62,391 nt of DNA from Candidatus Accumulibacter proximus (GTDB lineage Bacteria; Pseudomonadota; Gammaproteobacteria; Burkholderiales; Rhodocyclaceae): the NCBI GenBank assembly GCA_016709675.1, contig JADJMH010000028.1, positions 1 through 62,391 of the forward strand, read 5' to 3'. Of the stretch, positions 8,428 through 17,258 are shown in pieces (position 1 is the first letter of the stretch; every line of letters begins with the position of its first letter). The notes under the pieces are model-generated. The model was not told where the DNA came from, made no database searches, and saw only the letters and a list, made by a program, of their open reading frames with translations. The position numbers and the translations under genes are program-made.

Positions 8428-10008
8428 CTAAAAGCTGTAGCGCAGCTCCGTATAGACGCGGTCCCTATTGTCGTAGCGACCGAAGTAACCCAATGGAGGT
8501 CCATTGAAGATATCAACGCCAACCGCCAGACGCCAGTTCTTCTCGAAATTCCAGCTCACTCTTGGTCTGAGCATCCAGTCGGTGCGATTGAGGCTGGAGA
8601 TCCACAGCGCCTGCGCCTCGACCTTGTCGCCGAACTTGTGGTTGACCAGCAGACTGTAGCCGTTCTCGTTGGTGGACGGGATGATATCCGGGTCGCGGTC
8701 AAAGACATGGCTTTGGAAGATCTGGAAATTGATCCGCGTATCGGCCAACTCGGTGTAGTCCAGACCGATCACCCAGGTGAGGTTATTCTGAAAAACCACC
8801 CCGTCAGGGTCCGTCAGGTTGGTGACCTCATAGCCGCGACCACGCGTATAGACGGCCTCCGCTTTCAGGACCAGCGAACCGAGATCTTTGGCCAGAGTGG
8901 TGCCGAACTGATCGATCCGGTCGTGCCTGGCCTGATAGATCACCGTCGGCTGTGGACCGCCACGGATCTCCCGATAGAAGGTCGGCGCAACGCTCATGCT
9001 GCTGTAAGCAAAAGCCGCCACGTCCCAACCGTCTCGCAGCACCGACAGGCGCAAACCGTAGTTGGTGTTGGAAAGATTCCGGGTCGGCAACTTCTCGTTG
9101 AGAAAAGTTGCCTCAGGATACGGCACCGGTGTGTAGCTATAGAACTCAGACCCGGGTTTACCGATGTTGTCGTAGCTGGCAACCGGGATCCAGAGCAACT
9201 CAAGGTGGAAATCGTCCTTGAAGTATTCAGCCCTGGCGGCCCACTGCGGAATGCGCAGGATCTCGAATTCCGGCAGGATGAAATGCCGCATGTCCTTGGC
9301 CGAAACCACGTCGCCGAAAAGCAGGCCGACCATTTCACCCCAGACGATCTGCTGGCGACCGAAGCGGAAATCCCAGTCACCGGCGCCAATGTCGAGATAG
9401 TTCTCGCGCAGCAGCACGTTGAAGCGCTGGTCATCAGCGACTGCCTGTGGGTAGAAGTCCGTAAAGGTATAGGTCGCGTCGTAGTCGACACGAGCGCCCA
9501 GCTTCCACTTGACGTTGCTGCCGAGGTCACCCTGTGCGCTCAGATCAGCGCGGGTCATCATCTCCGACCAATGGGCCGGCTTCGCATAAGTATAGGCCAT
9601 CACATTCTGCACGAAGCCCTTGAAGCCAGCGGCACCCGAAGACGACGACGGACTGGCCGATGCGACCTGCGGCACCTGCCGAAGATCATCACCGAACAGC
9701 GAGTCCCGGCTGGTCGGCGGCTCCGCAGCCTGTGGCTGGCTGGGCTCGCCGACGCCGAAAAGGGATTCCCGACTGTCCGGCGGCGGCGTTTCTGTCGCCG
9801 GCTCATCGTCAGCAAACAGGGTCTCCCTGCTCCCGGGCAGGCTGTCGGCGGCAGCGAGCAGGAAACCCAGCGACCGCACAAACACGGGGGTAGCGACGTC
9901 GCGGCCTGCCTGATCGACGCTGCCGACGCCGTCATCCGCTGCGGACACAGCTGCGCTGGCAAACACCAGGACAAGACAGGCGAACCGTTGGCTAATTCTG
10001 ATCTGCAT
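8428..10008 (-). CDS. DUF1302-family outer-membrane protein with SRxSLF repeats
   Basis: Mature part of about 500 residues after a signal peptide (MQIRISQRF, hydrophobic core, cut near AVSAADDG). From about residue 128 on it has the DUF1302 pattern: KWKLGARVDYDAT, FRFGRQQIVWGEMVGLLF, DMRHFILPEFEILRIPQWA, and a beta-strand-rich tail ending in Phe, as in outer-membrane barrels. Residues 60-105 hold three copies of a short motif about 20 residues apart (SRETLF, SRESLF, SRDSLF) in an acidic, Pro-rich linker. Start ATG 10006-10008 overlaps the end of the ATPase gene by 17 bases, so both are likely on one transcript. The role is unknown; relatives sit with lipoprotein-sorting and ABC or RND export genes. 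Confidence 0.85.
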   Translation of the reverse strand: MQIRISQRFACLVLVFASAAVSAADDGVGSVDQAGRDVATPVFVRSLGFLLAAADSLPGSRETLFADDEPATETPPPDSRESLFGVGEPSQPQAAEPPTSRDSLFGDDLRQVPQVASASPSSSSGAAGFKGFVQNVMAYTYAKPAHWSEMMTRADLSAQGDLGSNVKWKLGARVDYDATYTFTDFYPQAVADDQRFNVLLRENYLDIGAGDWDFRFGRQQIVWGEMVGLLFGDVVSAKDMRHFILPEFEILRIPQWAARAEYFKDDFHLELLWIPVASYDNIGKPGSEFYSYTPVPYPEATFLNEKLPTRNLSNTNYGLRLSVLRDGWDVAAFAYSSMSVAPTFYREIRGGPQPTVIYQARHDRIDQFGTTLAKDLGSLVLKAEAVYTRGRGYEVTNLTDPDGVVFQNNLTWVIGLDYTELADTRINFQIFQSHVFDRDPDIIPSTNENGYSLLVNHKFGDKVEAQALWISSLNRTDWMLRPRVSWNFEKNWRLAVGVDIFNGPPLGYFGRYDNRDRVYTELRYSF

Positions 10009-10804
10009 TGCTGTCTTCTCCCGCTGCAACCGACATTGCCGAGGTCTGATTGCTGGTATGATTGTCGGCCGTGCTGGCTTCCGCCGGACGATGGCGGGCG
10101 ACAGACCACTTGGTGTGCGAGCGCATGCCAAGCAAAGCGATCTCGCCATCCTCAACGCGAACCAGGCGGTCAGCCTTGGCAATCACCCGCTTGTCGTGGG
10201 TGGAAAAAATGAACGTCGTCTTGAACTTGCGGTTGATCCGCTTCATCAGGAGCAGGATTTCCTCGCCGGTCTTGTGATCGAGGTTGGCCGTCGGTTCATC
10301 CGCCAGCACAATCGCCGGCCGAATGGCCAGTGCCCTGGCGATGGCGACGCGCTGACGCTGCCCACCACTCAACTGATTCGGGCGATGAGTGGCGTATTTA
10401 GACAAGCCAACGATATCAAGGAAGTAGGCGACTCGCCGCTGACGCTCCTCGCTCGAAACATCCCGGCGGTGAAGCAGTGGATACTCGACGTTCTCGGCGG
10501 CGGATAACACCGGCAGCAGATTGAAGGTCTGGAAAATGAACCCAATCGTTCGTGCGCGAAGATCGGCGAGCTGATCGGGAGTCCGACCACTGACGTCCTG
10601 GTCGTTGATGTAGATTTTGCCGCTGGTCGGGGTGTCGATACAACCAATCAGGTTCAACAGGGTCGTCTTGCCGCTACCAGAAGGGCCTGCGATGGCCAGG
10701 AAGACGCCCGGATCGAACGACAGGGTAATATCCTTGAGAGCTTGGACTTTCTGTTCGCCGAGCTGATAATCTTTGTATACATGTTCTATGCGGACGACCT
10801 TCAT
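9992..10804 (-). CDS. LolD/MacB-type ABC transporter ATPase
   Basis: A 270-residue ATPase of the class that drives FtsX-type permeases. Walker A is AGPSGSGKTTLLNLIG, the Q-loop FIFQTFNLLPVL, the signature LSGGQRQRVAIARAL, Walker B AIVLADEPTANLD and the H-loop STHDKRV. The C-terminus carries about 45 extra polar residues after EDGEIALLG. I chose the start MKVVRIEHVYKDY; the upstream in-frame extension is not conserved-looking. The expected permease is not next to it: downstream lies the DUF1302 gene and, divergently 54 bases away, a LolA-like protein. All three probably serve one envelope transport function. Confidence 0.9.
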   Translation of the reverse strand: MKVVRIEHVYKDYQLGEQKVQALKDITLSFDPGVFLAIAGPSGSGKTTLLNLIGCIDTPTSGKIYINDQDVSGRTPDQLADLRARTIGFIFQTFNLLPVLSAAENVEYPLLHRRDVSSEERQRRVAYFLDIVGLSKYATHRPNQLSGGQRQRVAIARALAIRPAIVLADEPTANLDHKTGEEILLLMKRINRKFKTTFIFSTHDKRVIAKADRLVRVEDGEIALLGMRSHTKWSVARHRPAEASTADNHTSNQTSAMSVAAGEDSNADQN

Positions 10805-10858
10805 GCGATGGCGCTTCCTGCCAACCGCGTCAACGGCCAGCACAATAGGGTGAAAACT

Positions 10859-11656
10859 ATGGAAATCATGACCATCCGCCATTCCGGTGTCAACAGCGCC
10901 TTGGCACTTCTCGCTGCGGCTGTCCTGGCCTGGGCTACGCCAGCACAGGCGGCGGAGATGGTGCAGCCAACGGCAGGCGATGACACCGAGGCCCGACTGA
11001 TCGTCGAGAAGGCCGATCAGGTCCGTTTCCCTACCGAAGGCTTTCAGGTAGATGTCAGCATCACCACCATCGGCAGCGGACAGAGTACCGATGTACGCAA
11101 GTACCGCGTTCTCTCAAAAGGCAACAGCAATAGCGTCGTCATGGTCACCGAGCCGGCTTCCGAACGTGGCCAGATCATGCTGATGAAGGGGCGTGACCTG
11201 TGGGTCTTCATGCCTGATGTTTCGCAACCTATCCGGCTCGCCCTGTCCCAGCGCTTGACCGGTCAGGTGGCCAACGGCGACCTGGCGCGCGCCAACTTTG
11301 CTGCCGATTACCACCCGAGACTGCTACGGAGTGAAAAGATCGGCGGCGACGACTTTCACGTCCTCGAACTGACGGGTGTCGACCGCGGCGTGACCTACCA
11401 ACGAGTGCTTTACTGGGTCCGGGACAAGGACTTCTGGCCGTACAAGGCGGAGTTCTATTCGCTCTCCAACCGTCTGCTGAAGACCTGCAAATACGAGAAC
11501 TTCAAGACCATGGAGGGCAGAAAACGCCCCACCCGACTGGTCATGGACGACGCACTGCGTGGTGGAGAACAGTCCGTCCTGGAGTACAGCGGGATGAAGC
11601 TGCGCGATCTGCCGGACAAGATATTCACCAAGGATTATCTCAAGAAGCTCGACTAG
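10859..11656 (+). CDS. Outer membrane lipoprotein-sorting protein (LolA-like)
   Basis: 265 residues with a signal peptide (hydrophobic LALLAAAVLAWATPAQA, cut near QAAEM). The mature part has LolA-like features: SVVMVTEPASERGQIMLMKG, DLWVFMPDVSQPIRLALSQR and MKLRDLPDKIFTKDYLKKLD. Proteins of this type bind lipids or lipoproteins in the periplasm and occur beside FtsX-type ABC or RND exporters and DUF1302 proteins. It is divergent from the ATPase gene, 54 bases apart, so the intergenic region should hold both promoters. ATG 10859 gives the best signal peptide; the longer upstream frame would overlap the ATPase gene. Confidence 0.85.
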   Translation: MEIMTIRHSGVNSALALLAAAVLAWATPAQAAEMVQPTAGDDTEARLIVEKADQVRFPTEGFQVDVSITTIGSGQSTDVRKYRVLSKGNSNSVVMVTEPASERGQIMLMKGRDLWVFMPDVSQPIRLALSQRLTGQVANGDLARANFAADYHPRLLRSEKIGGDDFHVLELTGVDRGVTYQRVLYWVRDKDFWPYKAEFYSLSNRLLKTCKYENFKTMEGRKRPTRLVMDDALRGGEQSVLEYSGMKLRDLPDKIFTKDYLKKLD

Positions 11657-12133
11657 GCGCGCACCGACTGAAGCCGCTGCCCGGCGTTGGAGGCAAGCGG
11701 CAGCGGGGGGCAGGGCACGATCAAGGGGGGTCGAAGCACGCAGCACCGGCCACTGACCACACTGGTGCCGCCGGCTGCGCGATGTGAACCTTGACTTCGT
11801 AGTACTATGCAATCCTTTGCGCCAGTCACCCGCTGGCGGCCTGGTCGCTGGCGCGCGGAATGGGTGTTTCTCTCGAATCTGACAGAACTGACGATGAACC
11901 AGGACTACCGAAGGATCTTCAAAGTCGCGCCGGCACTCATGCTGGACCGACCAATTGCCGCTCCGATTCTCCTCAACCGATCCCGGATCACCAAGATCTT
12001 GCGCAAGGCGCCCGGGCAACACGCAATTCGCGCCACAAAGCTCCCTCCTGGCTAGGGAAACCAGCAGACATGCACGGATATCCCCTGTCGCCCGCTGCTA
12101 CGAGGACCGCGTACAGCTCCTTCCACCAGCGCG
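11657..12133. other. Gap between the LolA-like gene and the HDOD-kinase gene
   Basis: About 480 bases without a gene I can support. CCGCTGCC and GGCAGCGG form a possible hairpin at about 11675-11710, but the loop is long and no T-run follows. A 53-codon open frame (ATG near 11894 to 12055) has no recognisable features. Confidence 0.4.
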
Positions 12134-14338
12134 ATGTATAGCCTGCCGGAGCCCGTCCGCCACGCGATCGAGTCGGGACGCGCGCCATCGCCACCGCAGA
12201 TACTGCTGCGACTGCTGCAACTGGTAGACGATGATTGTACGACCATGGCTGAGCTCGCCAAGCTGGTTGAGCAAGACCCCGGCCTGTGTACCAGGGTCCT
12301 CACCGCCGCCAATTCATCCGCAATCCGACGGGGCAACCAGCTTCGCAGTATCGAGAGCTGCCTCACTGCGCTCGGCACCCGTCTGGTTCGTTCGCTTGCT
12401 ACCTGCTTGTCGGTTCAAAGCCTGTTCGATGAGCGCTCAGCCTCGCGGACAGTCGATCTCTCAGGATTCTGGACCCACTCGCTGCTAGTCGCCGAACTGT
12501 CCCGAAGCCTGGCTACAGCAATCGGCTATCAGCGACCGGACGAAGCCTATCTGGCCGGCCTATTGCATGATGTCGGAGAGCTGATTCTACTCTCTGCCTT
12601 GGGCGAGCCGTATCTGAAACTCCTGGCCACCTGTAGCAGCGAGGCTACGCTATCGGAACTGGAAGTGGCGCAGCTGGGAGTTCACCATGGCGAAATTGGT
12701 ACTTGGCTGGCAGATCAGTGGCAACTTGATTCGCCGTTTGCTGACGGCATCCTCTTCCACCACCTACCGGCCGAGCAGATCGTGACCGCCGCCCAACTGG
12801 CGCAAGTGGTATGGATGGCACACGCGCTCGCCGATTGCGACGAGGTGCCAGAGGAATTGGCGAAGCTCGCCGACCAGATGTTTGGCGACTCCGGTAGCAG
12901 TCGGCTGCTGGGTCTGAGCAACCAGGCCGGACAACGCATGTGCATGGTAGCCGACGCCATCGGCATTGCGCCGACAGCCGGTGGCAGCGCTGGTGGCCTG
13001 CCGCGGGTACTCAACCTGCAAACCAGCCCTCAACCCGAGGCAAGCGGCCAGATCGCCAGCATGATCGGCCATAAGGCCCTGTTGCAACCACTGCAGGATG
13101 AACTCTTGGCGATCGAGACCAATGCCGAGGTGCTGCTGGCCCTGCGTGAATCAGCGCGGATCCTGTTTGAACTGAACCGCCTCGCGTTCCTACTCTGCGA
13201 TCCGGTTGATGGCCAACTGACCGGCAAGGGCCTCACCGGGCAGGCAGCCATTTTTGGCCAGGTCAGCATCCTTCCCGAGGCGCATCGAAGCCTGGCCGCG
13301 GCGGCAGCGATCAGCAAGCAGATCTGCTCGTCGTATGACCACCAGCCAGCTCCCACGAAGTCCCTCATGGACATTCAGTTTGCCAGAGCCTTTTCGAGCA
13401 ACGGCTTGCTGTGTATACCGATGATCGCCCACGGACAAGCGGTTGGAGTCATTGTCGCCGGGCTGAGTGCTGGCCAGTACGTCCGCCTTTCCCGCCGCCA
13501 ACCTTGCCTGGCCAACTTCGGACGCATTGCCGGGACGAGCCTCAACAACTGGCGCGAGGCCCGGGAGGCCCGCCTGCGGACGGCAGAGGCCGCATCAGCG
13601 CACTTTACCCGCCAGGCCAGAAGGATGGTTCACGAAGCGGGAAACCCGCTGACAATCATCAAGGGCTATCTCCGAATACTGGACAGCAAGCTGCCACAGG
13701 AAATCGGCGTTCGTCACGAACTGAACGTTCTGAAAGAAGAGATTGAACGTGTCGCGAGCATTGTTCGGCGGATGAGCGACGTGCCAGCGCCTGTGGTCGA
13801 TGAGCAGATCGTCGACGTCTGCGAACTGGTGCGCGAGCTGCTGCTGCTCTATCGCGAGACGCTCTTCGATTCGAAAGGCATTGCCGTGGAGGTCATCCTG
13901 CCCAGGGAAGCCATCGGAATCGCCTGCGATCGCGACAGCACCAAGCAAATCCTCCTCAACCTGTGGAAGAATGCCTCTGAAGCGCTTGCCGGCGGACAAC
14001 ACTTCCGACTCACCCTGACCGACGGCATCCGCCACCAAGGGCGGTACTTCGCCGAACTGCGAATCGACGACAACGGACCAGGCATGAACGAAGCAGCGAT
14101 GAGCGCCCTGCATCGGCCGGCCAATGGTCGCATTGGAAGCGCCCGCGGCATCGGCCTCTCAGTCGTCGGCGCACTGGCACAACGATTGGGAATTCCGGTC
14201 ACCTGCCGGAGCAAGCCGGGCTTGGGGACAATGATCGCCTTGCTGTTGCCGACACCGGACCGGAGAGAACCCCAGGGCAGCAACGAAACAACACGACGCT
14301 CAGAGACGGTATCCTCATCGGACACCTGCCAGGAGTAA
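12134..14338 (+). CDS. HDOD-GAF sensor histidine kinase
   Basis: A 734-residue cytosolic protein without membrane segments. Residues about 10-270 form an HDOD domain (PPQILLRLLQLVDDD, then EAYLAGLLHDVGELIL with an HD pair). About 320-490 is GAF-like. From about 490 it is a histidine kinase: H-box RMVHEAGNPLTI with H500, N-box NLWKNASEAL with N613, G1 DNGPGM near 647, G2 ARGIGLSVVGAL. HDOD domains are linked to signalling and c-di-GMP pathways; kinase fusions are known in betaproteobacteria. The stop is 2 bases before the next gene, a REC-PAS-GGDEF-EAL protein that is the obvious phosphotransfer partner. The input signal cannot be read from the sequence. Confidence 0.9.
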   Translation: MYSLPEPVRHAIESGRAPSPPQILLRLLQLVDDDCTTMAELAKLVEQDPGLCTRVLTAANSSAIRRGNQLRSIESCLTALGTRLVRSLATCLSVQSLFDERSASRTVDLSGFWTHSLLVAELSRSLATAIGYQRPDEAYLAGLLHDVGELILLSALGEPYLKLLATCSSEATLSELEVAQLGVHHGEIGTWLADQWQLDSPFADGILFHHLPAEQIVTAAQLAQVVWMAHALADCDEVPEELAKLADQMFGDSGSSRLLGLSNQAGQRMCMVADAIGIAPTAGGSAGGLPRVLNLQTSPQPEASGQIASMIGHKALLQPLQDELLAIETNAEVLLALRESARILFELNRLAFLLCDPVDGQLTGKGLTGQAAIFGQVSILPEAHRSLAAAAAISKQICSSYDHQPAPTKSLMDIQFARAFSSNGLLCIPMIAHGQAVGVIVAGLSAGQYVRLSRRQPCLANFGRIAGTSLNNWREAREARLRTAEAASAHFTRQARRMVHEAGNPLTIIKGYLRILDSKLPQEIGVRHELNVLKEEIERVASIVRRMSDVPAPVVDEQIVDVCELVRELLLLYRETLFDSKGIAVEVILPREAIGIACDRDSTKQILLNLWKNASEALAGGQHFRLTLTDGIRHQGRYFAELRIDDNGPGMNEAAMSALHRPANGRIGSARGIGLSVVGALAQRLGIPVTCRSKPGLGTMIALLLPTPDRREPQGSNETTRRSETVSSSDTCQE

Positions 14339-14340
14339 CG

Positions 14341-16542
14341 ATGAAAGTCATAGCCAACGTTGATTTTTCACCGCAGATCCCAGACATCCCGCAGACCAGC
14401 AGCAGCATCCTGATCGTAGACGACGAGGAGCGAATCAGGGCTGTCTATCGGCAACTCCTGACTGCCGAGGGGCGGCGCATCGAAGAATGCGGCACCGGCT
14501 GCGAAGCCCAGCGTCGCCTCGACCGCCGCGACGTGGACGTCCTCATCCTCGATCTCAACCTACCCGACATCAATGGGCTTGAAGTCATGCAATGGATGGT
14601 TGATGAGCATGTGCCGACGGCCGTCGTCGTATTCAGCGGAGACGAATCCATCGACTCGGCAATCCGCGCCCTTCGTCACGGCGCCTTCGAATTCATCCGT
14701 AAACATGGCGACCCCGAAGAACTGATCGATACCGTGGCCCGCGTCCTACGCCGTCGGCAGATTGAGCGGGAACACGCCCTGATGACGGTCCGACTCGAAC
14801 ACTCCGAGCGCTTGCATCGCTTTCTCGTCGAACGATCGCCGGATATCATCTACACACTGGACAGGAACGGTTCGTTCATTTTCATCAACGGCCGTGTCGA
14901 GGCACTTCTCGGTTACACGCCGGCAGAACTGCTCGGCAAACACTACTCGGTCGTCGTTCATCCGGATGACCTCGAGCACGCTCGTTTTGCCTTCAACGAG
15001 CGCCGCATCGGCGATCGGGCAAGCACCAACGTTGAAGTACGCCTGCAGACCAAAACCCAGGGTGTTCGCCATTTCGAAAACCGGACGATCGTCACCATCC
15101 TCAGCGCCCAAGGTCTCTATGCCGCTGAGGAAGGGCCCGACGACCTGTACTTCATGGGCACTTCCGGCGTCGCTCGAGACATCACCGACCGCAAGAAAGC
15201 CGAGGAGACGATCGCGTTTCAGGCCTTTCACGACCTGCTCACCGGTCTCCCCAACCGGATCCTGTTCAAGGATCGCCTGGGGGTTGCCCTGACACAGGCG
15301 AAGAGGAAGGGCAAGCGTGTCGGCGTGATGTTCATCGATATTGATCGCTTCAAGCTGGTCAATGACACCTATGGTCATCACGAGGGTGACGAGTTGCTCA
15401 AGTGCTTTGCCCAGCGAGCCCGCAGTTGCCTGCGTTCGGGAGACACGCTGGCGCGCCAGGGTGGCGATGAGTTCACCGTCCTGTTGCCCGATCTGGGCGC
15501 CGGCGAAGATGCCGGGGTCATCGCTGCCAAAATGCTGGCTGAACTCAAGAGACCCTTCAAGATCGCTGGCCTCGACTTCTTCACCACCGTCAGCATCGGA
15601 ATCTCGCTCTACCCCGACAACGGCAAGACCCCGGAGGTTCTGCTGCGCAACGCGGATATCGCCATGTACCAGATCAAGAGTCAGGGAAAAAACGGCTATC
15701 TCCAATACACGCCGGAGATGCATAGCGGCCACAGCATGCGCATCACGCTGGAAAGCGATCTGCGCAATGCGTTGAAAGTCGGCAACCAGTTCGAACTGTA
15801 TTATCAGCCACAGATCGACTTCGGCCAACGGCGGACGATCGGCATGGAAGCACTGATCCGCTGGCATCACCCAGTACATGGGTTGATGACACCGGACACC
15901 TTCATTCCTCTGGCCGAAGAAACCGGATTGATCGTCGACCTCGGCGAATGGGTAGTTGATCAGGCACTGAGTCAGTTGGCATCCTGGCGGCGCAAGGGAT
16001 TCACCGGGCTGCAACTGGCCATCAACCTGTCACCGAAAGAGTTTGAACGCGAAGACCTGCCCGAACGACTCTTTCAACGAGTGCGCGCATTCGCCATCCC
16101 GACAGCAGCCGTCGATATCGAAATTACCGAAAACCTACTGATGAAGGATGCTGAGAAGAACATCAGCATGGTCAAGCAACTGCGCAACTACGGGCTGCGG
16201 GTGTCAATCGACGATTTCGGAACGCGCTATTCTTCACTCAACTATCTGCGCCGTTTCCCGATCAACAGCATCAAGGTCGACCAGTCCTTCGTTCGCGATC
16301 TGAACCCCCTGAACCACAGTTCGACCTCAATCATTCACGCCATTTCCTGTATCGCCCGCAGCTTCGGGCTGCGCATCCTGGCCGAGGGCGTGGAAACCGA
16401 GGCCCAGAGGCAGTTGCTGAGCGAGCTTGCATGCAACGACATGCAGGGTTTCCTGTTCAGCCAGCCACTGCCCGCCGCCGAATTCGAGCATTTTCTGAAC
16501 GCTGGCGGCTTCCCCTGCTGCTCTCAAGTACCAGCCTGCTAG
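14341..16542 (+). CDS. REC-PAS-GGDEF-EAL response regulator for c-di-GMP turnover
   Basis: 733 residues. The receiver domain covers about 20-135 (ILIVDDEE, phosphoacceptor D71 in LILDLNLPD). A PAS domain follows at about 155-290 (RSPDIIYTLDRNGSFIF, ending in DITDRKKAEE). GGDEF lies at about 300-455 with the intact motif near 374 and an inhibitory I-site RSGD five residues before it. EAL lies at about 470-720 with EAL near 503, NLSPKEF, EITEN, DDFGTRYSS, KVDQSF, AEGVET and QGFLFS. Both catalytic domains keep their key residues, so it could make or hydrolyse c-di-GMP depending on signal. It is 2 bases downstream of the HDOD kinase and presumably controlled by it. Confidence 0.92.
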   Translation: MKVIANVDFSPQIPDIPQTSSSILIVDDEERIRAVYRQLLTAEGRRIEECGTGCEAQRRLDRRDVDVLILDLNLPDINGLEVMQWMVDEHVPTAVVVFSGDESIDSAIRALRHGAFEFIRKHGDPEELIDTVARVLRRRQIEREHALMTVRLEHSERLHRFLVERSPDIIYTLDRNGSFIFINGRVEALLGYTPAELLGKHYSVVVHPDDLEHARFAFNERRIGDRASTNVEVRLQTKTQGVRHFENRTIVTILSAQGLYAAEEGPDDLYFMGTSGVARDITDRKKAEETIAFQAFHDLLTGLPNRILFKDRLGVALTQAKRKGKRVGVMFIDIDRFKLVNDTYGHHEGDELLKCFAQRARSCLRSGDTLARQGGDEFTVLLPDLGAGEDAGVIAAKMLAELKRPFKIAGLDFFTTVSIGISLYPDNGKTPEVLLRNADIAMYQIKSQGKNGYLQYTPEMHSGHSMRITLESDLRNALKVGNQFELYYQPQIDFGQRRTIGMEALIRWHHPVHGLMTPDTFIPLAEETGLIVDLGEWVVDQALSQLASWRRKGFTGLQLAINLSPKEFEREDLPERLFQRVRAFAIPTAAVDIEITENLLMKDAEKNISMVKQLRNYGLRVSIDDFGTRYSSLNYLRRFPINSIKVDQSFVRDLNPLNHSSTSIIHAISCIARSFGLRILAEGVETEAQRQLLSELACNDMQGFLFSQPLPAAEFEHFLNAGGFPCCSQVPAC

Positions 16543-16737
16543 CCGCGCAAGATGTTCAGGAAGCGCTGCATCAGTTGATGGGTCAACGCCGAGTTGCCCC
16601 GCCAACGCGTACAGCAGACTTTGAGAACGGCTTCCCCTGCTGAACTTACGGCGTGAAATGGTGACCAATGGACACTGACGGAAGCGCCTGACGCTTCGCG
16701 ACAGATCTCTCCCGGTTAATCGTGACAAGGAATCGAC

Positions 16738-17241
16738 ATGACAGGCTCAGTGACGCTCGGTGGCAAACCTTTTCAGCTCAGTGGAAACTTCCCGCAGAAG
16801 GGCCAGACAGCGCCGGCCTTCGTGCTGGTCGGGAAGGATCTTGCCGACGTTCCGCTCAGCCGCTTTGCCGGCCAGAACAAGATCTTGAACATCTTTCCAA
16901 GCATCGACACGCCGACCTGTGCCACCTCGGTGCGCAAGTTCAACCAGAAGGCGGGCGAGTGGCCCGATACCGTCGTGCTCTGCATATCCGCGGATCTGCC
17001 TTTCGCGCAGAGCCGCTTCTGCGGTGTCGAGGGTCTGGACAAGGTGATAACGCTGTCCACCATGCGTGGTCATGATTTTCTCGACACCTACGGTGTGGCA
17101 CTGAGCACTGGCCCGCTGGCCGGCTTGGCAGCTCGCGCTGTGGTCGTGCTCGACGGTAACGATCGGGTGCTGTATAGCCAGCTGGTTGCCGAGATCAAGG
17201 ATGAGCCCGACTACGACGCCGCGCTGGCGGCTCTCGCCTGA
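16738..17241 (+). CDS. tpx: Thiol peroxidase Tpx
   Basis: A 167-residue atypical 2-Cys peroxiredoxin that reduces peroxides with thioredoxin. The peroxidatic cysteine C61 lies in PSIDTPTCATSVRKFN, which is diagnostic for Tpx, and the resolving C95 in QSRFCG. The length matches the family (about 165-168). The 195 bases upstream show no clear regulator site. The IclR-type gene follows 17 bases later in the same direction. Confidence 0.95.
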   Translation: MTGSVTLGGKPFQLSGNFPQKGQTAPAFVLVGKDLADVPLSRFAGQNKILNIFPSIDTPTCATSVRKFNQKAGEWPDTVVLCISADLPFAQSRFCGVEGLDKVITLSTMRGHDFLDTYGVALSTGPLAGLAARAVVVLDGNDRVLYSQLVAEIKDEPDYDAALAALA

Positions 17242-17258
17242 GCCCAGGACTGGGACAA

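Noticed and set aside
8638..10212. A 524-codon plus-strand frame opposite the DUF1302 gene
   Set aside because: Third-position GC shadow; no domain, signal peptide or ribosome binding site, while the minus frame has a clear signal peptide and family motifs.
11894..12055. Small 53-codon frame before the HDOD kinase gene
   Set aside because: No ribosome binding site, no recognisable motif and an ordinary composition for a chance frame in GC-rich DNA.
14746..16014. A 422-codon minus-strand frame opposite the GGDEF-EAL gene
   Set aside because: Shadow of a gene with complete catalytic motifs.
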